A stretch of 39,418 nt of DNA from Deltaproteobacteria bacterium (GTDB lineage Bacteria; Desulfobacterota; Desulfobacteria; Desulfobacterales; UBA2156): positions 1 to 39,418 of the forward strand of contig JAFDGC010000020.1 in NCBI GenBank assembly GCA_019309485.1, in the 5' to 3' direction. Below the pieces are notes generated by a model. It saw only the letters and a list, made by a program, of their open reading frames with translations. It was not told the origin of the DNA and made no database searches. The position numbers and the translations under genes were made by a program. Below, one piece after another: positions 1 to 7,202 of this stretch. Position 1 is the first letter of the stretch; every line of letters starts with the position of its first letter.

Positions 1-169
1 TTTTTCGCGAGGCGGTACAATCCAAAAACTGGGGTTCCTGGCTTATCTTGGGGATGATAATGGGTTTTCCGGTCTGGATGACCCGGCCGGTGATCCCTTC
101 CCGGGGCTTGTATTTTTCCCACTCGGTGGCAAACCGGGAAAATCCGTCGATCACCTCGATGTTAAAAGG
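1..169 (-). pseudogene. GAF-domain fragment, NifA-like, truncated
   Basis: The minus strand reads open from 169 to the window edge. It encodes a GAF-domain piece containing REGITGRVIQTGKPIIIPKI followed by SQEPQFL, the pattern seen in the N-terminal GAF domain of NifA-type sigma-54 activators. There is no start: the codon just upstream (170-172) is an in-frame TAA, and no Shine-Dalgarno or ATG fits. The rest of the protein would lie left of the window. The fragment is therefore either a gene cut by the rearrangement that brought in the neighbouring AT-rich segment, or a pseudogene. NifA-like is inferred from the domain only; another GAF-containing activator is possible. Confidence 0.55.
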
Positions 170-180
170 TTATTCATGTG

Positions 181-235
181 GAGCAAAGCTCCCAGATACC
201 CCCAAGTAGGCTTGTGGGTATCGAGCAGTTTGCTC
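181..235. repeat. 55-nt nested inverted repeat after the HerA-like gene
   Basis: Outer arms GAGCAAA (181-187) and TTTGCTC (229-235) enclose GATACCC (195-201) and GGGTATC (216-222), which enclose CAAG and CTTG around a TAGG tip. The hairpin starts just after the stop codon of the HerA-like gene and lies next to the point where the GAF fragment breaks off. It could serve as a transcript end or be the border structure of a mobile element. There is no clear T-run. Confidence 0.6.
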
Positions 236-237
236 TG

Positions 238-2286
238 TTATATCCAGCATAGTCCGAATAAGAGTATACGAGTATGTGCTTTTTTCGGGAGTACTGGAAC
301 GGTTGTAATGTCCGGCAGATACTTTAGGCGGAGTTTGTCCAATTCTCGGTTGATGTTTGCCTGAAGGGTTTCTGCCTCTCGGTTTAATTGATCCTTTTTT
401 TGGAGTATGGTTTCAATGTTAAGTGTTCTGTCCCATCCGAAAGCTGGATCGATCAACCGACTTCCTCTTGGCAAGACTACCGATGTCAATCCGAGAAACA
501 GTTTTGCTGGACTAGGAGGATGCGCTTTGACGTAGTCGATTTGCTTCTGGAGGATGTCGATCTTTTGACTCAGATTTTCATAGTCTTTGATGAAGCGTGA
601 TGCGGAGATTGCAAGCTGTTTTTGAACGATCTTTTCGGATTCTGTTTTCATTCTCGTTTCGAATGCTTCCAAAGACTCCCCAGCCTTGCTGGTTTCTTTT
701 AAAGTCTTGCAGTAATAAACGTTGCAGATCGAAGACTTGTGAATCCAGACCATGAAATCTCGTTTGGCTTTGCTGTAAAACTCCTTTTTCTTTGCCGCTT
801 CAGGAAGTTTTACATACTCCGCTTTTATTGGCCGATCACTTACCTTTTCTGGATCGACCGGAAAGCAATCACTCCATTGAAACGGTATGGCATCGTTTTT
901 TATTCTCGTGACAATCGTGTGGACGCTTGCTTTCGAGAAAGTATTGTACGAATGCCGCAGTTCCACTTTGGCCAATAAAAACGGGGCCTTGGAAGAGTGC
1001 AGGGCGTCGCTGTCTGCAAAGTACACTGGGATGCTATCCGGCAACTTTGGAGGGAAGTCCAGCGCAGACTTTTTGGTTTGAGTTACTTGGTGTCTTGGCT
1101 GGTCTATCCTTTCGATTTGCTCCAGGGTTACGGGTCCAGATAGCGTTGAAATGGCGTTTCTAGTTTTGAAAACAGTCGCCTTCCTTGCGTGTACGTTATT
1201 CAGCAAGAACTGCCTGGATTTGAGACCAGAAATCAGCCTACCGAGTTCCTTTCGTCCCAGATCCTGACCTATTCCTTCGAGTCCGGATAACAGCCGATGC
1301 TTGTCTCTTTCTGTTTGCAACCGCCCGATCATCCAAGTACCGGCATTAGACAGGGCTTTATAATCCAAGTCTATCGGGTTTTGAGTTGCCAAAGCAATCC
1401 CGAGACCGAACGCTCTGGCTTGCTTTAAAAGAGTAAGCAAGAGACGCTTGGATGGGGGATTGCCTATCGGCGGCAGATATCCAAAAACTTCATCCATATA
1501 CAGGATGGCGACTAAGTCTTCCGATCCTGGACGAGTTCGCATCCAATCTATTACCTTGTTCAACACAATGGACACGAAAAACATCCGTTCTGCATCGGAT
1601 AAATGCGCAATACTGAATATGGAAGCACGGGCAGATCCGTATAGCTTTTGAATATCCAGCGTTTCCCCAGATAGCCAAAATTCAAAACCAGGCTTTGCCA
1701 GCAACTGATTTACCCGCAGGGAAAATTCGAATCTGTCCTTTTTGGGGAACATAGATTCAACATCCATAACTCCGATCCGGTTTTCTGGTGGAGTTAAGAT
1801 GGAATCAATGAGAATTTCCAGATCCAAACTTCGTCCTTTTCTCCATTCTGTTTGAAGTATGGAGGAAAGGAGTATCTCTTCTCGTCTTTCGGATTTTGTT
1901 CCGACCAAGGCCAGAATACTGGAAGCGGTGGATAGAACTTTGTCCGCAAAGAATTCTGTCCTTTTGATAATTGCATCGCTCGGTTTTTCGAGTCCGCTTA
2001 GGATACTCACAGGGATTCCTGCCGGACTGCCTGGGGTATAAATCTTTGTTTCTATGCCCTTTTGTTTTGAAAAGCCCAGGAGATTTGGGAGATCTCCCTT
2101 TGGGTCGATGGCAATTACTGGAACACCCGACATCAGGGCCTCTTCGAGTAAACAGATTGCTAAACCGGTCTTTCCAGAACCAGTCATGCCGATGATGGCC
2201 GCGTGAGTTGTCAAGTCTTTGCTTTTGTACTTGACAGGGAGGTTTTCTGGGACGGAATTTCCTAAATAGAACGTTCTTTTTTCCAT
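238..2286 (-). CDS. HerA/VirB4-type ATP-binding protein
   Basis: This 682-residue protein belongs to the HerA-FtsK P-loop ATPase group (DUF87/DUF853-like). Walker A GMTGSGKT lies at residues 33-40. A DPKGD motif follows, then a Walker B strand with MDEVFGYLPP near residue 265, and an ATQNPIDLDYKALSNAGTW segment typical of the HerA/TrwB core. A charged, coiled-coil-rich C-terminal region follows. The C-terminus FGLCWI resembles the FGLxW ending I recall for this family, so the protein may be complete. The start is supported by AAAAGGAG eight bases upstream. The gene is more AT-rich than the genes from 3255 on and lies in a segment ending at a tRNA fragment, which suggests transfer. Related ATPases act in DNA processing, DNA transfer or phage defence; the role here cannot be fixed. 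Confidence 0.75.
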   Translation of the reverse strand: MEKRTFYLGNSVPENLPVKYKSKDLTTHAAIIGMTGSGKTGLAICLLEEALMSGVPVIAIDPKGDLPNLLGFSKQKGIETKIYTPGSPAGIPVSILSGLEKPSDAIIKRTEFFADKVLSTASSILALVGTKSERREEILLSSILQTEWRKGRSLDLEILIDSILTPPENRIGVMDVESMFPKKDRFEFSLRVNQLLAKPGFEFWLSGETLDIQKLYGSARASIFSIAHLSDAERMFFVSIVLNKVIDWMRTRPGSEDLVAILYMDEVFGYLPPIGNPPSKRLLLTLLKQARAFGLGIALATQNPIDLDYKALSNAGTWMIGRLQTERDKHRLLSGLEGIGQDLGRKELGRLISGLKSRQFLLNNVHARKATVFKTRNAISTLSGPVTLEQIERIDQPRHQVTQTKKSALDFPPKLPDSIPVYFADSDALHSSKAPFLLAKVELRHSYNTFSKASVHTIVTRIKNDAIPFQWSDCFPVDPEKVSDRPIKAEYVKLPEAAKKKEFYSKAKRDFMVWIHKSSICNVYYCKTLKETSKAGESLEAFETRMKTESEKIVQKQLAISASRFIKDYENLSQKIDILQKQIDYVKAHPPSPAKLFLGLTSVVLPRGSRLIDPAFGWDRTLNIETILQKKDQLNREAETLQANINRELDKLRLKYLPDITTVPVLPKKAHTRILLFGLCWI

Positions 2287-3076
2287 TCCAGATGCTCCTT
2301 TTCTAATTGATAAGAATCAGCTTTTTGGGGTGCAGATAGAACGTGGGTCCGAATTGTGCTCTACTATTAATTACACCCCAAGATATGGGAACGATCCGTT
2401 GCCGTGCCCTCTGGCCAGATCGATATTCAAATGAAGATAGGTTGTCAATACGAAATTACTCGGCAGAAAAACCTTTTTGGGCCGATTTAGGCATGGCTCC
2501 ACGGGACAGAGGCTTTTGGTTTTTCAAATTACGTCTCGATTAAGAAGCCGTCTCGGAGATGAAGTCCTCGGTTGAAAGCTGAGGGACATCGTCATTATAT
2601 GCTGAGATTGTATGATCGGCGGGACATGCCCAACGGCCTGACATTGTGTCGGAGGCAGCATAGCAACCGAAGCTTCCGGCTACCAATCTGCATCCAATAT
2701 TTCCTGGATAAAGGAACATAAACAATTAAAGAGCACAGTCTATGAAAGGGACGTTTTTTGAAGCGCATTTCTAAATATGATTTTTTTATGTATATTTCCT
2801 TCATATATGAAAAGCCATCCCCCTGGATGCCATTTTGCCCGATAATAGATTCCTTTAACTTTTGACAGCCAGCGTCATACCCCTTGACACACCCTGCGGC
2901 GCACTTCGATCTGATTGCCCCTGTTGAGTTGCTACCATTTTGCAACCATAAGAGACCAAAACAGCAAAAAAAGAGGGACAACCAGATGGAATTGAATTCT
3001 GGTCATCCCCCAATTTTATTGGCTCTTTTTGTCTCTTGCTGCTTAATATTATCTGTAATAACAAGCAGTTGACCCA
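2287..3076. other. AT-rich stretch without a recognised gene
   Basis: Between the HerA-like gene and the tRNA fragment there are about 790 bases with only short open frames on either strand. None has both a convincing Shine-Dalgarno and a recognisable sequence. Composition is AT-rich like the HerA gene. The stretch near 3040-3070 carries weak inverted words (CTGCTT and AAGCAG). It is best read as decayed or non-coding DNA at the end of an integrated element; a missed small gene cannot be excluded. Confidence 0.45.
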
Positions 3077-3121
3077 CTCACACGGTAGAAGTCACTGGTT
3101 CAAATCCAGTACCGCCTACCA
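3077..3121 (+). tRNA. 3' half of tRNA-Val(CAC), probable attachment site
   Basis: The sequence is the 3' half of a tRNA. Anticodon loop CTCACAC (3077-3083, anticodon CAC) is followed by stem strand GGTAG (3084-3088), a five-base variable loop, T-arm ACTGG-TTCAAAT-CCAGT (3094-3110), acceptor strand ACCGCCT (3111-3117), discriminator A and encoded CCA (3119-3121). The 5' half is absent: the five bases before the loop (ACCCA) do not pair with GGTAG, and no D-arm or AGGCGGT acceptor strand lies upstream. This is the expected right-hand scar of an element integrated into a tRNA-Val gene, with the intact copy at the other end, outside the window to the left. Confidence 0.75.
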
Positions 3122-3148
3122 TAACACATAAGGGTTTGCGGAGATCCA

Positions 3149-3168
3149 GGGCCGCAGGCCCTTTTTTT
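3149..3168 (+). terminator. Intrinsic terminator of the tRNA-Val locus
   Basis: GGGCC (3149-3153) and GGCCC (3157-3161) form a tight stem with a GCA loop, followed by seven T residues. It lies 28 bases after the CCA end, as expected for the original tRNA gene, so the host side of the junction looks undisturbed. Confidence 0.8.
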
Positions 3169-3178
3169 CGGGTCGAAA

Positions 3179-3213
3179 CAAAAAAGGAGCGTTGGTTTAA
3201 CGCTCCCTTTTTC
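3179..3213. terminator. Bidirectional terminator downstream of hsp20
   Basis: GGAGCGTT (3186-3193) pairs with AACGCTCC (3199-3206). The stem has an A-run on its left and a T-run on its right, so it can stop transcription on both strands. On the minus strand it ends the Hsp20 gene at 3255. Confidence 0.75.
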
Positions 3214-3254
3214 TTGTTCGGTGCGGGTTTTGACGCGGAAGCCGGAAATCCTGA

Positions 3255-3707
3255 TCAGTGGATGGTGATCTGCTTTGCCTTCTGCGCTCCTGTCTTGGGA
3301 ACCGTAACGGTCAAAACCCCGTCCTTGTAGTTGGCCTTGACGGCATTTGGATCGGCTTCCTCGGGAAGGGTGAAGGTCCGTTCAAATTTTCCGTAAACCC
3401 TTTCTTTCCTCAGGTAGTTTTCTTCGTTGACTTCCTTGTCCTCTGAGCGTTCCCCCCGAAGGGTCAGGAGGTTTCCTTTCAATTCCACGTGGATATTTTT
3501 CTTGTCGACTCCCGGAAGCTCGGCCTTGACGATGATATCGTTTCCATTTTCGTAAATATCCGCGCTGGGATGCCAATTCCTGAAAGGAAACGGCTCCTCG
3601 GGGGCCGTCTGCGGATAGAAGAAATCGTCAAAAAGGCGATTGATCCGATCCCGGATGCCGACCATTTCACTTGCCGGATTCCATGGAGCCAAATTCATGT
3701 GCATCAT
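3255..3707 (-). CDS. Small heat-shock protein Hsp20
   Basis: This 150-residue alpha-crystallin-type chaperone holds unfolded proteins in the cytoplasm until DnaK/DnaJ refold them. The N-terminal region holds MNLAPWNPASEM and a DRINRLFDDFF segment. The alpha-crystallin core starts at WHPSADIYENGNDI, contains VKAELPGVDKKNI, and ends with the conserved GVLTVTVPK, followed by a short tail QITIH. The start was set at the ATG-ATG pair at 3707, because AGGAGGTGAG lies just upstream; an earlier in-frame ATG at 3728 would place the ribosome site inside the gene. It has its own upstream promoter-like sequence and a terminator and so is probably a single-gene unit. Confidence 0.93.
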   Translation of the reverse strand: MMHMNLAPWNPASEMVGIRDRINRLFDDFFYPQTAPEEPFPFRNWHPSADIYENGNDIIVKAELPGVDKKNIHVELKGNLLTLRGERSEDKEVNEENYLRKERVYGKFERTFTLPEEADPNAVKANYKDGVLTVTVPKTGAQKAKQITIH

Positions 3708-3759
3708 ATGCCTCACCTCCTGTTTCAATGGATGTTTTTATCGATCTCTTTTGACCGGA

Positions 3760-3787
3760 AAGATAATTATTAAAAATTATATGTCAA
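3760..3787 (-). promoter_or_regulatory. Sigma-70-type promoter candidate for hsp20 (3255)
   Basis: On the minus strand TTGACA (3782-3787) is followed after 16 bases by TATCTT (3760-3765). It lies about 50 bases ahead of the chosen start in a very AT-rich stretch. The same TTGACA with a 16-base spacer occurs before the other hsp20 operon at 5788-5815. Confidence 0.45.
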
Positions 3788-3950
3788 TAAAGTAAACATT
3801 ATTTTTTAACAAATATCCTTAAAGATAATTTTTTTTGGCATTCGGTATGGAATTTTTTGGCCACCGGTATGCGGCAGGTTCCCGATGCATTTCAACCGGC
3901 TTCAAAAGCGAAATGGTGTTCGGAGTGGGTGATCGGGAAAGCCGAAAAGC

Positions 3951-4613
3951 TTAGAAAAAGGGCGTCTCCGGTTCCATGCGGACATCGATGTGCAAGGTCA
4001 CGCCCGGGAGTCCGATATCTTTCAGGGAGAGTCGAAGGTGCTCGCCGTCCCGGGTACGGGGGGGGATGCCAAGGGAGAAGGACCTCGTCTGTCGAACAGC
4101 GCCCTGCCCCCGGCAGACCGGGCAGGGGAAATGGACCAGGTAAGCCTCCCCCCGGCAGCGGAAACAGGGTTCAACGACCGGGACGGTCACTGGGAAAACC
4201 CCGCCGTTTTGGGCTTCTTCAGGCGTCAGGATCACCTCCAGGTAAATATCTTTGTCGACGGACCCGCGTTCAGGCGAGCTGAAAAAACCCGGCAGAAACC
4301 CTTCAAAGAATTCGTCCGCCAATGAGGTGGCGGGAAAAGGATTGGTCTCGAATACGGGAGGGGTGTGTATCGGCGCACCCGAGCGTTTCGGATGCGGCTT
4401 TTTCTCTTCCAGGAAAGCATCATGGATCCTTCGCTTTTCCGGGTCCGCAAGGGTTTCGTAGGCTTCCTGGATTTCGATGAACCGCTCCTGGGTGGTCTGG
4501 GTATGGCTCAGGTCGGGATGCAGGTTTTTAATGATTTTCCGGTACGCCCTTTTGATCTGATTGAGATCGGCGCCTTTGCTCACTCCAAGGGCGATATAAT
4601 AGTTTTTCGGCAT
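3951..4613 (-). CDS. DnaJ-type co-chaperone with reduced zinc region
   Basis: This 220-residue protein begins with a J-domain (residues about 4-70) carrying HPD in NLHPDLS, the motif that stimulates DnaK. After a Pro-rich linker and a Phe-rich patch (DEFFEGFLPGFF) comes a substrate-binding region beginning KDIYLEVILTPEEAQNGG. Only two cysteine motifs are present, CFRCRGEA and CPVCRGQG, where full-length DnaJ has four, and the protein is far shorter than classical DnaJ (about 375 residues), so it is a shortened type. It follows two Hsp20 genes on the same strand, with a 222-base gap holding two strong hairpins, so holding chaperones and the refolding co-chaperone are probably made together. 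Confidence 0.85.
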   Translation of the reverse strand: MPKNYYIALGVSKGADLNQIKRAYRKIIKNLHPDLSHTQTTQERFIEIQEAYETLADPEKRRIHDAFLEEKKPHPKRSGAPIHTPPVFETNPFPATSLADEFFEGFLPGFFSSPERGSVDKDIYLEVILTPEEAQNGGVFPVTVPVVEPCFRCRGEAYLVHFPCPVCRGQGAVRQTRSFSLGIPPRTRDGEHLRLSLKDIGLPGVTLHIDVRMEPETPFF

Positions 4614-4684
4614 CCAAACCCCCTTCTCCCTGTGATGGCCGCATGTAAAAAACGGCTTGATCGCTTTCCACGAGGTTTCCTAAA

Positions 4685-4727
4685 GGGATGCGGCCGCATT
4701 CACCCATGGATTTTGCGGCCGCATCCC
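4685..4727. repeat. 14-bp perfect inverted repeat between hsp20 and dnaJ
   Basis: GGGATGCGGCCGCA (4685-4698) and TGCGGCCGCATCCC (4714-4727) are exact inverted copies with a 15-base loop. Each arm itself contains the palindrome TGCGGCCGCA. It lies in the leader of the DnaJ gene. It has no following T-run, so it may protect or attenuate the transcript rather than end it. Confidence 0.75.
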
Positions 4728-4772
4728 TGATGCGAAATAACGGTTTCACCCGCTTGAGCCGATTCTGGACGC

Positions 4773-4806
4773 AACGCTTCCCGCAGGCGGGCGCGCGGAA
4801 AGCGTT
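4773..4806. repeat. 12-bp inverted repeat after hsp20 (4836)
   Basis: AACGCTTCCCGC (4773-4784) and GCGGAAAGCGTT (4795-4806) pair with one mismatch across a 10-base loop. It begins about 30 bases after the stop of the Hsp20 gene on the minus strand. The T-rich side faces the plus strand, so it is not a clean terminator for the gene it follows. Confidence 0.6.
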
Positions 4807-4835
4807 TTTAAATACAACAATGGCCGACGGAATTT

Positions 4836-5246
4836 CTATTCCGCCTTCACCAGGATTTTTTTCGGTGTGGCTTTTTCCACCTTCGGCAGCGTCAGTCTGA
4901 GGACGCCGTTTTTGAGTTGTGCATCGATCTTTTCCTGGTCGATCACCTCCGACAGGGTGAATTGCCGGAAGTATTTCCCGGTCTCATACTCGATCAACAC
5001 ATCTTCTTCGTCGGGACCTTCCACCGGGGCGATCTCGCCCAGCAATGTCAGAGTATTATCCCTGAGATCGATGTTCAGGTCGTCCGCCTTGACGCCCGGC
5101 ATATCCGCCAAAATCGTGATTTTTTGTTCGGTTTCAAAGATATCCACACTGGGCGTAAAGACGGCTCCGGGTCGGGTCTGCTCGGCAGGCGTCATCACCT
5201 CTTGTTTTTCCTTGGTCTTGAGCGCCTTGGTCTGGGCATTCGCCAT
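4836..5246 (-). CDS. Small heat-shock protein Hsp20
   Basis: This 136-residue second Hsp20 paralogue has an N-terminal segment rich in Lys/Thr/Ala/Glu. The alpha-crystallin core then runs from PSVDIFETEQKITILADMPG through a DLRDNTLTLLGE strand to GVLRLTLPKVE, ending in a KKILVKAE tail. It lacks the long aromatic N-terminus of the other two copies. The start was set at ATG 5246, because AGGAGGGG ends eight bases upstream; the ATG at 5252 would abut the ribosome site. It follows the Hsp20 at 5263 by 16 bases and so is cotranscribed with it. The two paralogues may form mixed oligomers, which is an inference. Confidence 0.92.
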   Translation of the reverse strand: MANAQTKALKTKEKQEVMTPAEQTRPGAVFTPSVDIFETEQKITILADMPGVKADDLNIDLRDNTLTLLGEIAPVEGPDEEDVLIEYETGKYFRQFTLSEVIDQEKIDAQLKNGVLRLTLPKVEKATPKKILVKAE

Positions 5247-5262
5247 GTTCATCCCCTCCTTT

Positions 5263-5715
5263 CTATTTCACCGTAATCTGTTTCGGTTTGGCAATTTCGG
5301 CTTTCGGAATGGTGACGGTCAATACACCGTTTTTCAACCCCGCCTCCACTTTGTCGGGCTGGATCTCCGCTCCCAGGGTGATGATGCGGGAGAATCTGCC
5401 GGCTTCCCGCTCCCGGCGATGATACCGGGCGCCTTCTTCTTCTTGCGGAATCTTTCGCTCCCCGGAAATGGATACGCTGTTCGAGGTGGCGCTGATTTCC
5501 AAATCGTCTTTTTCAACACCCGGAAGTTCGGCGCGGATGAAAAAGTTGTCCTTGTTCTCCGTCAGGTTCACCAGAGGAAATACTCCGGCCCGGGCAATCG
5601 GAAAAGCCCCTTCCGTCTCAGTGACCAGACGGTCCATCATTTGTCGCATCCGTTCAAATTCGTCCAACATGCCTCTAAAACGCCAGGGATAATCGAAAAC
5701 CCGTCGGTAAATCAT
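5263..5715 (-). CDS. Small heat-shock protein Hsp20
   Basis: This 150-residue Hsp20 is the first gene of the hsp20-hsp20-dnaJ run. It starts MIYRRVFDYPWRF, then has FERMRQMMDRL. The core contains VNLTENKDNFFIRAELPGV and VSISGERK, a YHRREREAGRFSR segment, and ends GVLTVTIPKAEIAKPKQITVK. All standard features of bacterial class A Hsp20 are present. The start is supported by AAGGAGG upstream of ATG 5715. A promoter-like TTGACA and an AT-rich palindrome lie upstream, between this operon and the divergent ribbon-helix-helix gene at 6101. Confidence 0.93.
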   Translation of the reverse strand: MIYRRVFDYPWRFRGMLDEFERMRQMMDRLVTETEGAFPIARAGVFPLVNLTENKDNFFIRAELPGVEKDDLEISATSNSVSISGERKIPQEEEGARYHRREREAGRFSRIITLGAEIQPDKVEAGLKNGVLTVTIPKAEIAKPKQITVK

Positions 5716-5787
5716 TGTCTTTTCCTCCTTCCTCGTCGTTCAAAAGATATGCCCGAGTCGGTTCCGGGCAGGCCTGTTTTTGAAAAA

Positions 5788-5815
5788 AGAATAAAACCTT
5801 TTTTGATCTTGTCAA
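5788..5815 (-). promoter_or_regulatory. Promoter candidate for the hsp20-hsp20-dnaJ operon
   Basis: On the minus strand TTGACA (5810-5815) and TATTCT (5788-5793) are separated by 16 bases. It lies about 75 bases ahead of the Hsp20 start. Confidence 0.5.
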
Positions 5816-5839
5816 TATAGTGATAAAATATTTTTGTTG

Positions 5840-5872
5840 CATTATTTATTATTAATGTTTAAATAAATAATG
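5840..5872. promoter_or_regulatory. AT-rich palindrome, candidate operator
   Basis: CATTATTTATT (5840-5850) and AATAAATAATG (5862-5872) are perfect inverted copies around 11 bases. The palindrome lies between the hsp operon and the divergent gene for a predicted ribbon-helix-helix protein, so it may be that protein's binding site. This link is inferred from position only. Confidence 0.45.
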
Positions 5873-5878
5873 ATCGGT

Positions 5879-6056
5879 TGCAAAAAGCCGGATTTTTCTT
5901 GCGGCGCTTTCCTTTTTGGAAAAAGGCCAAGGCGTCAGCGAAGTTTTCCGGGTTTGGCACAAACGCTTCGAGGCGCTTTTGATTTTTGACGTTCCAGCCG
6001 TTGTATCGAATTTTTTTGAAAAGGCTGAAACATCGCTTTCAAAACCTTTTATTCGG
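5879..6056 (+). repeat. Diverged copy of the MITE-like repeat (copy A)
   Basis: The stretch follows the layout of the better copies at 7203 and 16517. It keeps an AAAAAGCC left end, a GGCACAA tip region, GCTTTTGATTTTTGACG in the place of GCTTGAGATTTTTAACG, and a right end with CTTTCAAAACC. Many substitutions show that it is an old copy. It fills the leader of the gene at 6101. Confidence 0.5.
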
Positions 6057-6100
6057 TTGTCCGTGAGGACGCGTGGCCGGAATTCAGAAGGAGTATGGCA

Positions 6101-6724
6101 ATGAGAAAGAATGACGTCGATCAGGAGAGACCCGATGACGCCCAGACGTCCGCCACGGACCTGATGGGGCGACAGTCCGTCAGGGTCACCTTCAGGCTGT
6201 CTGAGGCATGCATCAATGCCATCAGTATTTTAGCGACGCACCTGGGGATCAAGCAAAAATCCGTTTTCGATCATTTGATGGAAAACACCCGGATGCTCCA
6301 TGAGGTCGCAAAACAAATGGAAGACGCCGCTCTTGGCCTCGGAAACCGGACGCAAAAAACATTCGTCATCAGCCGGCGCTCTTTGGTCAGCCTGGAAAAG
6401 ATATCCAGCGACTTTAACATGCCCCGGGATGCCCTGATCGAATTTTCCGTGCAACGTTTGCTTCCCATCATCGCAAAAGAGCGCGAAAAACACGAGTTCC
6501 GCAAAAAACTGTTCAAGAAAACCGAACGGCATTTTAAGGAAGGGGTGTCCCTCCTGAAGGAGGCCGAAGCGATCCTGGGTGAAGACGACCCCATCACCCG
6601 TCGCTTCGAATCAGTCATGGGGCATTACCAGGGCGTCTTCGAGGACCTTGAGGCGTTTATCCAAAAGGGAAAGCGCATCGAGGGGTTCGAGCCCGATGCC
6701 TTCGGATTCACGGTTTCTGAATAA
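6101..6724 (+). CDS. Predicted tandem ribbon-helix-helix DNA-binding protein
   Basis: This 207-residue protein contains two segments shaped like ribbon-helix-helix units. The first (about residues 25-62) runs QSVRVTFRLSEACINAISIL and on to HLGIKQKSVFDHLM; the second (about 84-122) runs KTFVISRRSLVSLEKISSDF and on to MPRDALIEFSVQRLLP. Each has a short strand, helix, turn and helix, so one chain could mimic the usual dimer. The C-terminal half is helical and charged. The start at ATG 6101 is preferred over 6095, because GAAGGAG lies seven bases upstream of 6101. The gene is divergent from the heat-shock operon and may regulate it. No specific family was recognised. Confidence 0.6.
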   Translation: MRKNDVDQERPDDAQTSATDLMGRQSVRVTFRLSEACINAISILATHLGIKQKSVFDHLMENTRMLHEVAKQMEDAALGLGNRTQKTFVISRRSLVSLEKISSDFNMPRDALIEFSVQRLLPIIAKEREKHEFRKKLFKKTERHFKEGVSLLKEAEAILGEDDPITRRFESVMGHYQGVFEDLEAFIQKGKRIEGFEPDAFGFTVSE

Positions 6725-6731
6725 AAGAGAA

Positions 6732-6763
6732 CCTCCGCCGCCGGTTCCGGCCGGCGGCGGAGG
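6732..6763 (-). terminator. Strong hairpin between convergent genes
   Basis: CCTCCGCCGCCGG (6732-6744) and CCGGCGGCGGAGG (6751-6763) form a 13-bp stem with a 6-base loop. On the minus strand it is followed by TTCTCTTTTA, fitting a terminator for the NifX-like gene at 6788. It also lies just after the stop of the plus-strand gene. Confidence 0.7.
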
Positions 6764-6787
6764 CGGAAGCCGAAGGATTCGGAAGGA

Positions 6788-7180
6788 TCAGGGATGGGCG
6801 TGGTGCGGGTCCCCGCCCCCGCAGGTATGCATCTGCCCGAAGGCGGGCAAGCTTCCTTGCAGATAAGCCCCGACGGCCTCCCCGACGGTTTGGCTCATTC
6901 CACAGTGGAAAACGTCGATGCCCACCTGGTGGAATCCCATCAGGGGGCGCATTCCCATTCCACCGGCGATCAGGACATTGACGCCGTGATCGGCGAGATG
7001 ATTCACGGGCGCCATGCAACCGCCCTGCTGGTGAGGTACGTTGGGAATCACCCGGACGTCCTGGACCTCTCCTTCTTCCACGGAAAGCAGGGTATAAATC
7101 TCACAGTGGCCGAAATGGGCGCTGATGGAAGCGTCCAATCCCCCGGGGGATAAAGAGGGAACCGCAATAATTTTTGTCAT
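6788..7180 (-). CDS. NifX/ORP-like dinitrogenase iron-molybdenum cofactor-type protein
   Basis: This 130-residue protein belongs to the Nitro_FeMo-Co (NifX/NifB-C-terminal/MTH1175) fold. It begins MTKIIAVPS, then SPGGLDASISAHFGHCEIY, the usual first strand and GHC loop. The middle holds NHLADHGVNVLIAGGMGMRP and GIDVFHCGMSQTVGEAV. The tail ends in CGGGDPHHAHP, Cys/His-rich and able to bind metal. Family members carry metal-sulfur clusters; in Desulfovibrio the orange protein ORP is of this type and works with MinD-like ATPases. Such ATPases follow here at 7317 and 8260. The start is ATG 7180, because AAAGGAG lies upstream; an earlier TTG at 7198 would include the ribosome site. Confidence 0.88.
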   Translation of the reverse strand: MTKIIAVPSLSPGGLDASISAHFGHCEIYTLLSVEEGEVQDVRVIPNVPHQQGGCMAPVNHLADHGVNVLIAGGMGMRPLMGFHQVGIDVFHCGMSQTVGEAVGAYLQGSLPAFGQMHTCGGGDPHHAHP

Positions 7181-7202
7181 TACAATCACTCCTTTCAATC
7201 AA

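Noticed and set aside
10-16. AGGCGGT as the missing 5' acceptor strand of the tRNA-Val
   Set aside because: The following bases do not form a D-arm and belong to the GAF-domain reading frame on the other strand; the match is chance.
2540-2981. Minus-strand open frames in the AT-rich stretch as transposase remains
   Set aside because: Neither frame shows a known motif, and ribosome sites are lacking, so no call was made.
4867-5820. A 317-codon plus-strand open frame across the two Hsp20 genes
   Set aside because: It is antisense to two clear Hsp20 genes and has no recognisable domain.
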